Source: Pseudomonas sp. AB6
GTDB taxonomy: Bacteria > Pseudomonadota > Gammaproteobacteria > Pseudomonadales > Pseudomonadaceae
Length of the DNA: 64,000 nucleotides
NCBI RefSeq assembly: GCF_034314105.1
Contig: NZ_JAVIWJ010000001.1
Location: 4,510,001-4,574,000 of the forward strand
Direction: 5' to 3'
This document shows, in pieces, positions 34,201 through 43,748 of the stretch. Positions within the stretch are counted from its first letter, which is position 1; each line of letters opens with the position of its first letter. The notes beneath the pieces were generated by a model. That model was not told the DNA's origin. It made no database searches and saw only the letters and a program-made list of their open reading frames with translations. The translations under genes and the position numbers were made by a program.

Positions 34201-36330
34201 ATGGAATGCCTGCAATTAAAGCCGTTGGACGCTACCTTTGTTCTGTTGGTAGTTGATGATTACCCTGAAAATCTGATCACCATGCGTGCCGTCTTGCATC
34301 GACAGGATTGGCATGTCGTCACGGCCGCTTCCGGGGCCGAAGCTCTGAATGTCCTGCTTACAATGGACGTCGATCTAGTGTTACTCGATGTTCACATGCC
34401 GGGCATGGATGGTTTCGAGGTCGCTCGATTAATGCGTGGCAGCCAGCGGACCCGTTTCACACCGATTATTTTCCTGACCGCCAGCGAATACTCTCAAGAA
34501 TCTGTCCACAAAGGCTATGCCAGTGGCGCTGTGGATTATCTGTTCAGGCCTTTCGATCCGCAGGTGCTTAAGCCGAAAATCCAGGCGTTGCTGGAACATC
34601 AGCGTCATTGTCAAAACCTGAAAACCCTCACCCACGATCTGGAAGCTGCTCGCGCTTTTAATGCATCAGTGCTGTCGAACGTTGCCGAAGGTATCTTGGT
34701 TGTCGACGAAGGGGGAGTAATCAGTTTCGCCAACCCGGCGATTTGTCGATTGCTCAATGCAACCGTCGATGAGTTGCAGGGCGCTGAAGTGATTGATTAC
34801 CTAAGCAAGCCGCACATTGTGCAATGGTCGGAATCGGATTTCTATCGCAGTTATCGCAACGCGGATACGTACCGCATGCACGACGCGGTACTGCGCACGG
34901 CTGATGGTTCTAAAGTACCGGTGGCCTTGTCCTGCGCGCCTTTGCCCGCTGAGCATCGGTCGATGGTGCTGAGTATTCTCGATATGTCGGTGGTGCGCGA
35001 CTTGTGCCAGCAACTTGAGCAGCAGGCAGTGACCGACCCGCTCACAGGGCTACTTAACCGCCGCGGATTTTATCAAACGGTTGAAAACACGTTGGCGCGT
35101 TCCGACCGTGTGGAAAAATCACTGGTGGTGTTGTACTTGGATCTTGATGGGTTCAAGCGTGTCAACGACTCACTGGGTCACGATGCGGGCGACCGGGTGT
35201 TGCTCTGGGTTGCTGAACAGCTCCGGGATTGTCTGCGCCCTTATGACATTTTGGCGCGCGTGGGCGGAGATGAATTCACCGCAGTGATAGACGGTTTGGA
35301 TTATCCAGAGCAAGCGGCGATCATCGCCGAAAAACTGATTGAGCGCGTGTCTGTGCGGCAGCAGATCGACGGTCTGGATATCACTTTGGGCGTCAGTATC
35401 GGTATTGCAACGTACCCGGACTGCGGCGCTGATATCGATGGCTTGCTGCGCGCCGCCGACATTGCCATGTACGAAGCCAAACGCGCAGGGCGTCAGCAAT
35501 ATCGTTTTTATGACCATGAAATGAACGGTCGCCCTCGCTCGCGATTGATGCTCGAAGACAGTGTGCGAAAGGCCATTGAGGGGAATGAGTTCTTGTTGGT
35601 GTACCAGCCTCAGGTCTCTATCGCGAGTGGCTGCGTGCGTGGCTTTGAGGCATTGCTGCGTTGGCAACATCCCGATGTTGGCGATGTGCCCCCCGGGCTG
35701 TTTATCCCGCTGCTCGAAGAGACGCGTTTGATCAATCAGCTAGGCAGCTGGATATTTGAGCAGGCTGCGCAGCAGCGCCAAGCCTGGAACGTCATTTTTC
35801 CGCAACATTTAGTGCTGGCCGTGAGCGTGAGCACAGCGCAGTTCAGCATGCCTAACCTGGCCACGGAACTTGAACGCGCTATCGACCGTTACGGACTCTT
35901 ACCACATCAGCTTGAGGTTGAAATTACCGAAGGTTCGTTAGCGCAAAACCCTCATCACTCACGCAAGCAATTAAAAGCGCTACGTGACGTTGGGGTACGT
36001 ATTGCGATGGATGATTTTGGCGTCGGTGAATGCTCGCTATCCCTCCTGCACACGCTTGAACTGGATACGTTGAAGATTGATCGCCAGTTTGTGGCCAGGC
36101 TATTCGATTCGCCGCGCGGGACAGCGGTGGCGCGCAGCGTAATTCAGCTCTGTCGTGAGTTGGGCATATTGATCATTGCCGAGGGTGTTGAGAAAGCAGA
36201 GCAGTATCACTGGCTGGCAGAAAACGGCTGTCACCTGGTTCAGGGTGCCTGGGTCGCACCGCCGCTGACGGTTGAAGATGCCCGACAATTTGTTAAGCCG
36301 TTCGACTGGAACGAGTGCAAGGGGATTTGA
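34201..36330 (+). CDS. Response regulator-PAS-GGDEF-EAL protein
   Basis: 709 residues. Receiver domain at about 10-135: VVDDYPEN, phospho-acceptor Asp in LVLLDVHMPGMDG, Thr/Lys region IIFLTASE. A PAS domain at about 155-275 (GILVVDEGGVISFANPAICR) is followed by GGDEF (about 280-445) with an intact inhibitory site RPYD and ARVGGDEF. EAL (about 455-700) has EALLRWQHP and LKIDRQFV. The EAL loop reads MDDFGVGECSLSLL where active enzymes have DFG(T/S)GYSSL, so phosphodiesterase activity may be reduced. It probably makes cyclic-di-GMP in response to a phospho-signal. No histidine kinase gene is adjacent, so it is an orphan regulator. Confidence 0.93.
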   Translation: MECLQLKPLDATFVLLVVDDYPENLITMRAVLHRQDWHVVTAASGAEALNVLLTMDVDLVLLDVHMPGMDGFEVARLMRGSQRTRFTPIIFLTASEYSQESVHKGYASGAVDYLFRPFDPQVLKPKIQALLEHQRHCQNLKTLTHDLEAARAFNASVLSNVAEGILVVDEGGVISFANPAICRLLNATVDELQGAEVIDYLSKPHIVQWSESDFYRSYRNADTYRMHDAVLRTADGSKVPVALSCAPLPAEHRSMVLSILDMSVVRDLCQQLEQQAVTDPLTGLLNRRGFYQTVENTLARSDRVEKSLVVLYLDLDGFKRVNDSLGHDAGDRVLLWVAEQLRDCLRPYDILARVGGDEFTAVIDGLDYPEQAAIIAEKLIERVSVRQQIDGLDITLGVSIGIATYPDCGADIDGLLRAADIAMYEAKRAGRQQYRFYDHEMNGRPRSRLMLEDSVRKAIEGNEFLLVYQPQVSIASGCVRGFEALLRWQHPDVGDVPPGLFIPLLEETRLINQLGSWIFEQAAQQRQAWNVIFPQHLVLAVSVSTAQFSMPNLATELERAIDRYGLLPHQLEVEITEGSLAQNPHHSRKQLKALRDVGVRIAMDDFGVGECSLSLLHTLELDTLKIDRQFVARLFDSPRGTAVARSVIQLCRELGILIIAEGVEKAEQYHWLAENGCHLVQGAWVAPPLTVEDARQFVKPFDWNECKGI

Positions 36331-36372
36331 ATTCGGTACACTGGCGCCCTTTGAAATCTTCGTTGCGCCCAT

Positions 36373-36894
36373 ATGATCGCGCCTGCTCTTGCTCCGTTGA
36401 AATACCTGCAAGCCTATCCGCCTGCTCTCCAGGAGCAGGTGCAGCAATTGATTGCGCAAAATCGACTGGACGCGTACTTAAAACAACGCTATCCCGAGCG
36501 CCACGCGGTGCAGAGCGATAAAGCGTTGTACGTTTATGCGCTGGCATTAAAGCAAGAGCATCTGCGCAACGCGCCGAATATCGATAAGGTGCTGTTCGAC
36601 AATCGTCTGGACCTGACACACCGTGCGCTGGGGTTGCACACGACGATTTCTCGTGTTCAGGGCGGCAAGCTTAAGTCCAAGAAAGAAATTCGTATCGCTT
36701 CGCTGTTTAAGGACGCCGCGCCCGAGTTTTTAAAAATGATCGTCGTTCACGAGCTGGCGCATTTCAAAGAGTCAGATCACAACAAAGCGTTTTATCAGCT
36801 GTGCGAGCACATGCAGCCTGGCTATCACCAGTTGGAGTTCGATCTGCGCATTTACCTCACGTACCGTGATCTACAAGGCAAAGCTGCCCAATGA
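36373..36894 (+). CDS. YgjP-like zinc metalloprotease (DUF45/WSS1-like fold)
   Basis: 173 residues. The zinc-site motif HELAHFKESDHNKAF (HExxH plus a third His) is at about residues 132-146, preceded by a beta-rich region with RVQGGKLKSKKEIRIASLF. This is the pattern of YgjP/SprT-like small metalloproteases, whose bacterial function is not settled. The start at 36373 has only a weak ribosome site. The last bases overlap the next gene's start as ATGA, so the two are translationally coupled. Confidence 0.85.
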   Translation: MIAPALAPLKYLQAYPPALQEQVQQLIAQNRLDAYLKQRYPERHAVQSDKALYVYALALKQEHLRNAPNIDKVLFDNRLDLTHRALGLHTTISRVQGGKLKSKKEIRIASLFKDAAPEFLKMIVVHELAHFKESDHNKAFYQLCEHMQPGYHQLEFDLRIYLTYRDLQGKAAQ

Positions 36895-37211
36895 ACCTCC
36901 CAAAGGCCCAGGCGATGGATGTTAACAAGACTAAAAGCAGTTTTTATCGCCGTCTGTACGTGGCGTATTTGATTGATAGCGGCACCGCCGTCAGTGTTCC
37001 GGCGCTGTGTGAAGCAACGGGAATGCCCCGCCGCACAGCCCAAGACACCATCGCGGCGCTGGCAGACCTTGACATTGTGTGTGAGTTTGAGCAGCAAGAC
37101 GGCGCGCGCAATCATATCGGCAGTTATCAGATCAGAGAGTGGGGAGCCCTCGACAAAGGCTGGATCGCTCAAAATCTGTCCGCCATAAAAACGGTATTGG
37201 GCTACCCGTAA
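36891..37211 (+). CDS. Winged-helix DNA-binding protein
   Basis: 106 residues. A helix-turn-helix is visible: YLIDSGTAVSVPALCEATGM then PRRTAQDTIAALADLDIVCE, typical of a winged-helix core with recognition helix around RRTAQDTIAAL. The rest (GARNHIGSYQIREWGALDKG) forms the wing and a short tail. It begins in an ATGA overlap with the protease gene, and targets are unknown. It resembles small conserved Pseudomonas regulators, but I cannot name a specific family. Confidence 0.82.
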   Translation: MNLPKAQAMDVNKTKSSFYRRLYVAYLIDSGTAVSVPALCEATGMPRRTAQDTIAALADLDIVCEFEQQDGARNHIGSYQIREWGALDKGWIAQNLSAIKTVLGYP

Positions 37212-37218
37212 ATAAGCA

Positions 37219-37677
37219 CTAGTCCAGGTCGCGGCGCATGCCGATGTGAAGGATTTCGTCCTCCAGGTACACCTCGCCAACAGGCCTGAAGCCATAGCGT
37301 CCGTAGTAGCCCTGTAAATGAGCTTGAGCTGAGAGGTAGATCGGCTGATCAGGCCACTTCTTTTCGGCATGTAGCAATGCCTGAACCATCAATGCGTGGC
37401 CCATGCCCCTGTTACGCGCAACGGGTGCGGTGACAACGCGGCCGATGACGACATCACCGCCTTGTTGGATCGGATCAAGCAGACGCAAATAGGCCACCAG
37501 TATTTCGTTTTCCCACGCCATTAGGTGGCAGGTGTCACCCGCCAGATCCTGGCCGTCGACGTCCTGATACCAGCACTTTTGCTCAACCACAAAAACTTCT
37601 GCACGCAAACGCAATATGGCGTAAAGCTGTTCTTTGCTGAGGTCGGTGTGGTGTTTGCATAACCAGTTGATAGACAT
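37219..37677 (-). CDS. elaA: ElaA-type GNAT acetyltransferase
   Basis: 152 residues. N-terminal LYAILRLRAEVFVVEQ, the acetyl-CoA loop VVTAPVARNRGMGHALMVQ (Q/RxxGxG/A pattern), and the end GYYGRYGFRPVGEVYLED are all characteristic of ElaA. It acetylates an amine substrate of unknown nature. It converges with the winged-helix gene with 7 bases between. The upstream 280 bases hold a perfect palindrome at 37747-37771. Confidence 0.9.
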   Translation of the reverse strand: MSINWLCKHHTDLSKEQLYAILRLRAEVFVVEQKCWYQDVDGQDLAGDTCHLMAWENEILVAYLRLLDPIQQGGDVVIGRVVTAPVARNRGMGHALMVQALLHAEKKWPDQPIYLSAQAHLQGYYGRYGFRPVGEVYLEDEILHIGMRRDLD

Positions 37678-37746
37678 GTGACAGACCTAAGAATGAATTC
37701 TGGGCGGATACTAAAACCAGTGTCCGATTAGATGCCAGATAGAACT

Positions 37747-37771
37747 GTAGCGTTTTAATACAAAACGCTAC
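37747..37771. promoter_or_regulatory. Perfect 10-bp inverted repeat between elaA and a binding-protein gene
   Basis: GTAGCGTTTT pairs exactly with AAAACGCTAC around 5 bases (AATAC). It lies 70 bases upstream of elaA and about 190 upstream of the divergent solute-binding gene. It fits an operator or a small hairpin. The rest of 37678-37961 shows nothing further. Confidence 0.5.
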
Positions 37772-37961
37772 GAGTGGGGCCGAAAAGAAAAAGTTTTTGA
37801 TCGAGACGACGGGCCCTCAGGACTGTTGGTCGCAAGGTTTTCGATTGTGTAATCTGCACGCCGTCTCTGGATTTCGGTGGGGTAAAAGCGGGTATTAGTT
37901 CGGGCCGTGATCCAATGCGTCCCCCGTATGGCGGGCAGTTGTCCGCCTCAGGATTTTGAGC

Positions 37962-38699
37962 ATGCCACGATTGCTTCGAGCCATGGGTTTGCTGGGATTG
38001 TTATTGATGGCACACGGCGCCCACGCGGCACCGTTGCGCTTGGTCGCTGATGCATGGCCACCGTTTACCGACATCAATTTGGTTAACGGTGGATTGGCTA
38101 CGGACATTGTCAGTACGGCATTAAAGCGTGCTGGATACTCCACAGGTTTTGAACAAGTGCCCTGGGCGCGTGCGTTATTTGGGTTAGGCGAGGGGCGCTA
38201 TGACGTGCTGGTCGATGCCTGGTTCAGTCATGAACGTACCCTTTTAGGCGAGTTTTCCAACGAATACCTGCTCAACCGCGTCCGCTTTCTTAAGCGTAAA
38301 AATTCCCCTATCGTCTTCGATAGCGTGCAACAGCTTCACTCATACCCCATCGCTGTCGTGCGGGGATATGCCTATTCGGTTGAGTTTGATAGCGATGTGC
38401 AGCTGCAAAGAGTCCCGGTCCACAGTTTTTCCATGGCGTTGCAAATGCTGCAAGCAGGACGGGTCGCGCTGACGTTGGAAGATGAATATGTCGCCCGTTA
38501 CAACTTGAGTCACGAGCCACAGCAGGTGCGAGACAGCGTCGAATTTCTGCCCAAATCACTGCGCGAAAACAGCCTGCATATTCTGGTCAGCCTGAAGAAT
38601 CCCGATCACACGCAAATCGTTGCGAACTTTGATCGCGAGATAGCCGCGATGAAAGCTGATGGCAGCTACGATCGTCTGTTCCGTGAGCACGGCCTGTAA
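37962..38699 (+). CDS. Periplasmic amino-acid-type solute-binding protein (SBP_bac_3 family)
   Basis: 245 residues from the ATG at 37962 (CAGGA about 8 bases upstream; a TTG two codons earlier is too close). Signal peptide: RLLRAMGLLGLLLMAHGAHA, then APLRLVADAWPPFTD, the standard start of family 3 binding domains. The domain has two lobes with YSTGFEQVPWARALFGLGEG. No permease or ATPase gene adjoins. Orphan binding proteins of this type in Pseudomonas may serve a distant transporter or sense ligands. Ligand unknown. Confidence 0.88.
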   Translation: MPRLLRAMGLLGLLLMAHGAHAAPLRLVADAWPPFTDINLVNGGLATDIVSTALKRAGYSTGFEQVPWARALFGLGEGRYDVLVDAWFSHERTLLGEFSNEYLLNRVRFLKRKNSPIVFDSVQQLHSYPIAVVRGYAYSVEFDSDVQLQRVPVHSFSMALQMLQAGRVALTLEDEYVARYNLSHEPQQVRDSVEFLPKSLRENSLHILVSLKNPDHTQIVANFDREIAAMKADGSYDRLFREHGL

Positions 38700-38717
38700 T
38701 TGAAACTGATGATCTTT

Positions 38718-40901
38718 TCAGGCCGCGATGGATTCTTTGATCAGGTGCGCGGCCAACGTTCGCAGTGGCCCCAATTGACGACCAATTAACGCGAGCTGGG
38801 TTTGTACCAATCGCTGACCGTCGTCTATTTCATCAGGAATCTGTTCAAGTTCATTAGCCAGTGCTTCCTCCGCGTCACTCTGAATCGCGACGGGTTGCTT
38901 GTTGGCCAAGCTTTGGGCGATTTCATCAATGCTCGCCGCCAGGCTGGCACCGGCGCCATTGATCAAATGCTCGCGGGTCTCGGACGGCAACTGCGTTTCG
39001 CGGTGCGCCCCCAGCCCTGATAGATAACTCAACAGCGTGTGGGACAGCACTAAAAAGCGGAAGCCTACATCAGCGTCTTTGCGAAAGTGTCCTGGCTCCA
39101 TAAGCATGTTGGCCAAGGTGGTCGATAGTGCAGCGTCGGCATTATGGGCGTTACGACGGGCCAGGCGGTAAGCCAAGTCGTCATTCTTGCCGTGCGCATA
39201 CTGCTGCATTATTTGCCGCAAATAAATACTGTTGCAGGTGAGTGTGTTCGCCAGCACCTTATTGAGTCGTCGCCCTTGCCAGTCCGGCAGAAAAAGGAAA
39301 ACGGCGAGGCCGGCAATCAGACTGCCAAGTAAGGTATCGAGCAAGCGAGGCAGAAATAGCCCGTAACTATCACCGGTCTGGTTGAAGCAGAACAGAATCA
39401 TCAAGGTCATCGCCGCGGTGGCCAGGGTGTAACGCGAGGTGCGATTCACGAAGAACACAATGCCCGCCGCAATGGCAAACATTGATTGAATCAAAGGGCT
39501 CGGAAACAGATCAAACAATGCCCATCCGGCTGTCAGACCAATGGCCGTGCCGCTGATTCGCTGCACCAGCTTACGCCGCGTCGCGCCATAGTTGGGCTGG
39601 CAGACGAACAGCGTCGTCAAAATGATCCAATACCCCTGCGATGGATGCACCAAATGCACCATGCCATAGCCGACGCTCAACGCCAGCGGTAGTCGTAAGG
39701 CATGGCGGAACAACAGCGACGTCGGCGTCAGTTGCAGCCGGACTCGGTTCCACACGTCCTTAAGACCGCTTGGAGAGCGGTCGAGCAGGCTGCTGTCAGA
39801 GGCATCTGCCAAACTGTCGGGATTGCTGGCGTCTCTAAGTAGACGGTCCAACGTTCCTAAATTTGCAGCCAAGGCACGCAACGAGCGCAATAGTCCACGC
39901 CACGCCGGATTACTCTGAATGCGCAGATGCTCTAGCGAGGCATGCAAGTCTTCCAGCGCATGGGCGAAGCCTTCGTCGTAAACAAAGGGCTGACGTAGCT
40001 GGATGGTTTCTGACAATCGACGGCATGCGATCCCTTGCTGGCGCAGCAATCGAAGGCAACGGAACAGCACGTCGCTGTGGAAAAATGCATCGGCCAGCGC
40101 GTTGTACGGGTAGTGGGACGAGCTGGCACGCTCATGGATGTCTTGTGCCAGAAAATACAGCTTCAAGTAGCGACTGACCTTTGCCCCAGGTCGACCATCG
40201 CCCACGCGGTGCAGGATGATTTCCTTAGCAGCATTGAGCGCGGCGACGACGCGACCATTTTGTTGCGCCAACGCCAGGCGCCGACCTTCGAGGTCCAATT
40301 GGCGGATGGGCTCAAACAGCGTCGACTTGAGTTCCAGATAATGTCCCAGTTCGCTAAACAGCTTGGCCAAGCTTTGTTGGACCGGCTGATTGGAAAACAA
40401 CATCTGCCACAGCACGGACAATAAGCCGTACCAGGCAGCTCCAGCGACCAGCAACATTGGCTCATGCCAAACGTCCGTTACCTCACCGCCGCGCTGATCG
40501 ACGCCGATCATGGTATACACCGACAAAATCAAGGTGGCGGACGCAATGGCGCCATAGCGCCCGCCCAAAGCGCCAAGCATGGTCAGGCAAAAAGCTGCGA
40601 TGGCCAAGGCACAGACGAAAAATAGCGGGTAGGGAAACAACAGTTCGACCGATAGAGAGGCGATGCTGAAACACACTAGCGTCACGGCCAGAGCATTCAA
40701 ACGGCCTTGCCAGCTGTCATCGGTCTCGGCCAACGCGCTGGCAATAATCCCCAGAAACACCGGGATCAAAAGAGCCATTTCGTTTTGATACCAACACAGC
40801 GCCATTGCTCCGGTCAGGGCAATGAAAACCCGCAGGCTATAGCTGAACTTATCCAGCGCCCACAAACGACGGAGCGTATGACGAAAAGTAGGTGACGGCA
40901 T
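38718..40901 (-). CDS. yccS: YccS-type FUSC membrane protein (putative efflux pump subunit)
   Basis: 727 residues. Two similar membrane blocks: the first at about 20-170 (FIALTGAMALCWYQNEMALL), then a long cytoplasmic region (about 180-385), then the second at about 395-530 (HALRLPLALSVGYGMVHLVH). This is the fusaric-acid-resistance-like architecture of YccS. A cytoplasmic C-terminal domain follows. Function in export of aromatic compounds is only inferred from the family. It converges with the binding-protein gene. The start has no strong ribosome site. Confidence 0.88.
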   Translation of the reverse strand: MPSPTFRHTLRRLWALDKFSYSLRVFIALTGAMALCWYQNEMALLIPVFLGIIASALAETDDSWQGRLNALAVTLVCFSIASLSVELLFPYPLFFVCALAIAAFCLTMLGALGGRYGAIASATLILSVYTMIGVDQRGGEVTDVWHEPMLLVAGAAWYGLLSVLWQMLFSNQPVQQSLAKLFSELGHYLELKSTLFEPIRQLDLEGRRLALAQQNGRVVAALNAAKEIILHRVGDGRPGAKVSRYLKLYFLAQDIHERASSSHYPYNALADAFFHSDVLFRCLRLLRQQGIACRRLSETIQLRQPFVYDEGFAHALEDLHASLEHLRIQSNPAWRGLLRSLRALAANLGTLDRLLRDASNPDSLADASDSSLLDRSPSGLKDVWNRVRLQLTPTSLLFRHALRLPLALSVGYGMVHLVHPSQGYWIILTTLFVCQPNYGATRRKLVQRISGTAIGLTAGWALFDLFPSPLIQSMFAIAAGIVFFVNRTSRYTLATAAMTLMILFCFNQTGDSYGLFLPRLLDTLLGSLIAGLAVFLFLPDWQGRRLNKVLANTLTCNSIYLRQIMQQYAHGKNDDLAYRLARRNAHNADAALSTTLANMLMEPGHFRKDADVGFRFLVLSHTLLSYLSGLGAHRETQLPSETREHLINGAGASLAASIDEIAQSLANKQPVAIQSDAEEALANELEQIPDEIDDGQRLVQTQLALIGRQLGPLRTLAAHLIKESIAA

Positions 40902-41028
40902 AAGGGGCTAACGGCCTTCTTCGCTGTTGATTCAGACCACATAAGTATCTACAGCGCTAAGTGTCAGCTGTACATAAGGTTCAGCAAAAATCTTTTTGCA
41001 GCCAACAGGTCACCACCCTCTGTTGTCT

Positions 41029-42207
41029 TCAGACAAACTGCGCAGCCGCGTAGGCCGAGGCCCAGGCCCATTGGAAGTTGAAGCCGCCCAAGTGGCCACT
41101 GACGTCGAGCACTTCACCAATGAAATACAGCCCCGGTGATTTCAGCGACTCCATGGTCTTGGACGACACCTCGCGGGTGTCGATACCACCGAGTGTCACT
41201 TCTGCCGTGCGATAGCCTTCGGTCCCCGCAGGCACCACATTCCAGCAGGCGAGCTTTTCAGCGATGTCGTTGAGTTCGCCCGGTGTGTATTGCTTCATCG
41301 GTTTGGAGGCGAACCAATGCTCGGCGATCAGGTTGGCCATCTTTTTGGTGAAGAGTTCACCCAGCAAGGTTTTGAGTTCGCTGTTAGGCCGTTCCGCTTG
41401 CTGCTGCAGTAACCATTCAAGCGCATCGTGATCCGGCAGCAGGTTGATTTCGACGGTTTCGCCGGGGTGCCAGAACGAGGAAATCTGCAAAATCGCCGGT
41501 CCGCTCAGGCCCCGGTGAGTGAACAAAAGGTTTTCGCGAAAGCTAATGTCATTGCAACTGACCAGACAATCCACCGAAGTGCCGGACAGTTCGGTACACA
41601 GTTCTTTGAGTTGGTCGGTGATGGTAAACGGCACCAGTCCGGCGCGGGTCGGCAGCAAGGTATGACCGAACTGTTTGCCGACTTGATAACCAAACCCGGT
41701 CGCGCCCAGCGTCGGGATCGACAGGCCTCCGGTGGCGATCACCAGCGATTGGCAATTCAACGTGCCCAGCGCCGTGCCGAGGCTATAGCCGTCGTCGGTT
41801 TTTTCGATGTCTTGTACCGATGTGTCCAGATGCAGGCTGACACCGGCTTGTTCGCATTCGTTAAGCAGCAGCTCAAGGATGTCGCTGGATTTGTTATCGC
41901 AAAACAACTGGCCGAGTTTCTTCTCGTGATACGGCACACCGTGTTTGGCGACTAGCGCAATGAAATCCCACTGGGTATAACGCGCCAGCGCCGATTTGCA
42001 GAAGTGCGGGTTTTGCGAAAGGAAATTTCCGGGTTCGGTGTACATGTTGGTGAAGTTGCAACGTCCACCGCCGGACATGAGGATTTTTTTGCCGGCCTTG
42101 TTCGCGTGATCAATCAGCGCCACCTTGCGCCCGCGATTGGCCGCCGTGAGGGCGCACATCAAACCTGCGGCGCCAGCGCCGATGATCACAACGTCAGTAA
42201 CGGGCAA
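41029..42207 (-). CDS. yhiN: HI0933/YhiN-type flavoprotein
   Basis: 392 residues from the TTG at 42207, with TGAGGA 7 bases upstream. FAD-binding GxGxxG is in DVVIIGAGAAGLMCALTAAN, and the family motif SGGGRCNFTN follows at about residues 45-54. A second conserved region is TEGYRTAEVTLGGIDTREVS near the end. The family is a flavin-dependent oxidoreductase of unknown substrate. A REP unit lies between it and dbpA upstream. Confidence 0.9.
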   Translation of the reverse strand: MPVTDVVIIGAGAAGLMCALTAANRGRKVALIDHANKAGKKILMSGGGRCNFTNMYTEPGNFLSQNPHFCKSALARYTQWDFIALVAKHGVPYHEKKLGQLFCDNKSSDILELLLNECEQAGVSLHLDTSVQDIEKTDDGYSLGTALGTLNCQSLVIATGGLSIPTLGATGFGYQVGKQFGHTLLPTRAGLVPFTITDQLKELCTELSGTSVDCLVSCNDISFRENLLFTHRGLSGPAILQISSFWHPGETVEINLLPDHDALEWLLQQQAERPNSELKTLLGELFTKKMANLIAEHWFASKPMKQYTPGELNDIAEKLACWNVVPAGTEGYRTAEVTLGGIDTREVSSKTMESLKSPGLYFIGEVLDVSGHLGGFNFQWAWASAYAAAQFV

Positions 42208-42277
42208 AGCGAAATCCTCAGGTAACGGTTAAAACTTTATGGTCCGACATGGCCCCTTCCCGAATTCAATCGCCCCC

Positions 42278-42302
42278 TGTAGGACCGAATTTATTCGGGA
42301 AG
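42278..42302. repeat. REP-type unit
   Basis: TGTAGGACCGAATTTATTCGGGAAG: an imperfect palindrome (CCGAATTTATTCGG) with the GTAGGA flank typical of the window's repeats, in the dbpA-yhiN gap. Confidence 0.7.
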
Positions 42303-42314
42303 CTTTTTGGGGTC

Positions 42315-43694
42315 TTACAAAATCCGAACCCGCAACGAGCGACCTTTGATTTTGCCGTTGTTCAAACGCTCCAGCGCTTGCATGGCCACGACGCTTTCGA
42401 CGGCCACGTAGGCCTGGAAATCAAAAATGGCGATTTTGCCGACCTGGGTGCCTGGAATGCCGGCATCGCCGGTCAAGGCGCCAAGAATATCCCCAGGGCG
42501 AACCTTGTCTTTACGGCCTGCGCCGATCACCAGCGTGGTCATGGTCGGTTGCAGCGGTGCGCCGCCTTTGCTTTTCAAATCGTCCAGTTGTTCCCACTTC
42601 AGCGGGGCTTTCTGCACGTCTTCGATGGCTCGGGCGCGGTGCGCTTCGGACGGAGCAACCAGGCTGATGGCCAGGCCTTTCTCACCAGCGCGACCGGTAC
42701 GGCCTACACGGTGGATGTGCATTTCGGAGTCACGGGCCAGCTCAACGTTGAGCACCATGTCCAGCGCATCGATGTCCAGACCGCGAGCAGCGACGTCGGT
42801 GGCAACCAATACCGAGGTGCTGCGGTTGGAGAACATCGCCAGCACTTGGTCACGGTCACGCTGTTCCAGATCGCCGTGCAGGCCGACTGCGGAAATGCCT
42901 TTGGCGGTCAGGTGGTCGACTACTTCCTGGCACTGCTGCTTGGTGAAGCAGAACGCAACGCAGGACTGTGGACGGAAATGCCCAAGCACTTTAACCACAG
43001 CGTTGAGACGGTCTTCCGGGGTGATTTCATAGAAGTGCTGCTCGATCTGGCTGTCGGCATGCAGCGCCTCGACCTTGACCGTTTGCGGGTCTTTCATGAA
43101 CTTCGAAGACAGCTGCTTGATGCCGGCTGGGTAAGTTGCCGAGAACAGCAAGGTCTGACGTTTTTTTGGTGTCTGATCAATGATGTTTTCGATGGCGTCG
43201 TAGAATCCCATGTCGAGCATGCGGTCAGCTTCGTCGAGGATCAGCGTGTTCAGGCCGTCCAATACCAGCGAGCCTTTGCGCAAATGCTGCTGAATACGCC
43301 CCGGCGTGCCAACGATGATGTGCGCGCCGTGCTCCAACGAACCGATTTGCGGCCCGAAGGAGACGCCGCCGCACAAGGTCAGGACCTTGATGTTGTCTTC
43401 CGAACGCGCCAGACGACGAATTTCTTTCGCCACTTGGTCAGCCAGTTCACGGGTAGGACACAGCACCAATGCCTGGCAACCGAAGAAGCGTGGGTTGATC
43501 GGGTTGAGCAAGCCGATGCCGAACGCGGCGGTTTTGCCACTGCCGGTCTTGGCCTGAGCAATCAGGTCCATCCCCTTGAGAATCACCGGCAGGCTCTGCG
43601 CCTGAATCGGCGTCATCTCGGCGTAACCAAGGGACTCCAGGTTAGCCAACATGGGGGCGGAAAGAGGCAGTGAGTTAAAAGCGGTGCTAGTCAC
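42315..43694 (-). CDS. dbpA: ATP-dependent RNA helicase DbpA
   Basis: 459 residues from a GTG at 43694 (MTSTAFNSLPL, the usual start). DEAD-box motifs in order: AKTGSGKTA (motif I), PTRELADQV (Ia), LDEADRML (II, DEAD), LLFSATYP (III), HRVGRTGRAG (VI). The C-terminal DbpA-specific RNA-binding domain begins about residue 385 (TTLVIGAGRKDKVRPGDILG) and recognises hairpin 92 of 23S rRNA. It helps late assembly of the large ribosomal subunit. Confidence 0.95.
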   Translation of the reverse strand: MTSTAFNSLPLSAPMLANLESLGYAEMTPIQAQSLPVILKGMDLIAQAKTGSGKTAAFGIGLLNPINPRFFGCQALVLCPTRELADQVAKEIRRLARSEDNIKVLTLCGGVSFGPQIGSLEHGAHIIVGTPGRIQQHLRKGSLVLDGLNTLILDEADRMLDMGFYDAIENIIDQTPKKRQTLLFSATYPAGIKQLSSKFMKDPQTVKVEALHADSQIEQHFYEITPEDRLNAVVKVLGHFRPQSCVAFCFTKQQCQEVVDHLTAKGISAVGLHGDLEQRDRDQVLAMFSNRSTSVLVATDVAARGLDIDALDMVLNVELARDSEMHIHRVGRTGRAGEKGLAISLVAPSEAHRARAIEDVQKAPLKWEQLDDLKSKGGAPLQPTMTTLVIGAGRKDKVRPGDILGALTGDAGIPGTQVGKIAIFDFQAYVAVESVVAMQALERLNNGKIKGRSLRVRIL

Positions 43695-43748
43695 GGGACG
43701 GGCCTGCAAAACAAAATGTCGCGCAGTGTATCAGGTCGCGGTCCCGTC

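Noticed and set aside
42249..43673. 474-codon open frame on the plus strand
   Set aside because: It is a shadow of dbpA on the other strand; dbpA has all DEAD-box motifs, and the antisense frame has no recognisable domain or ribosome site.
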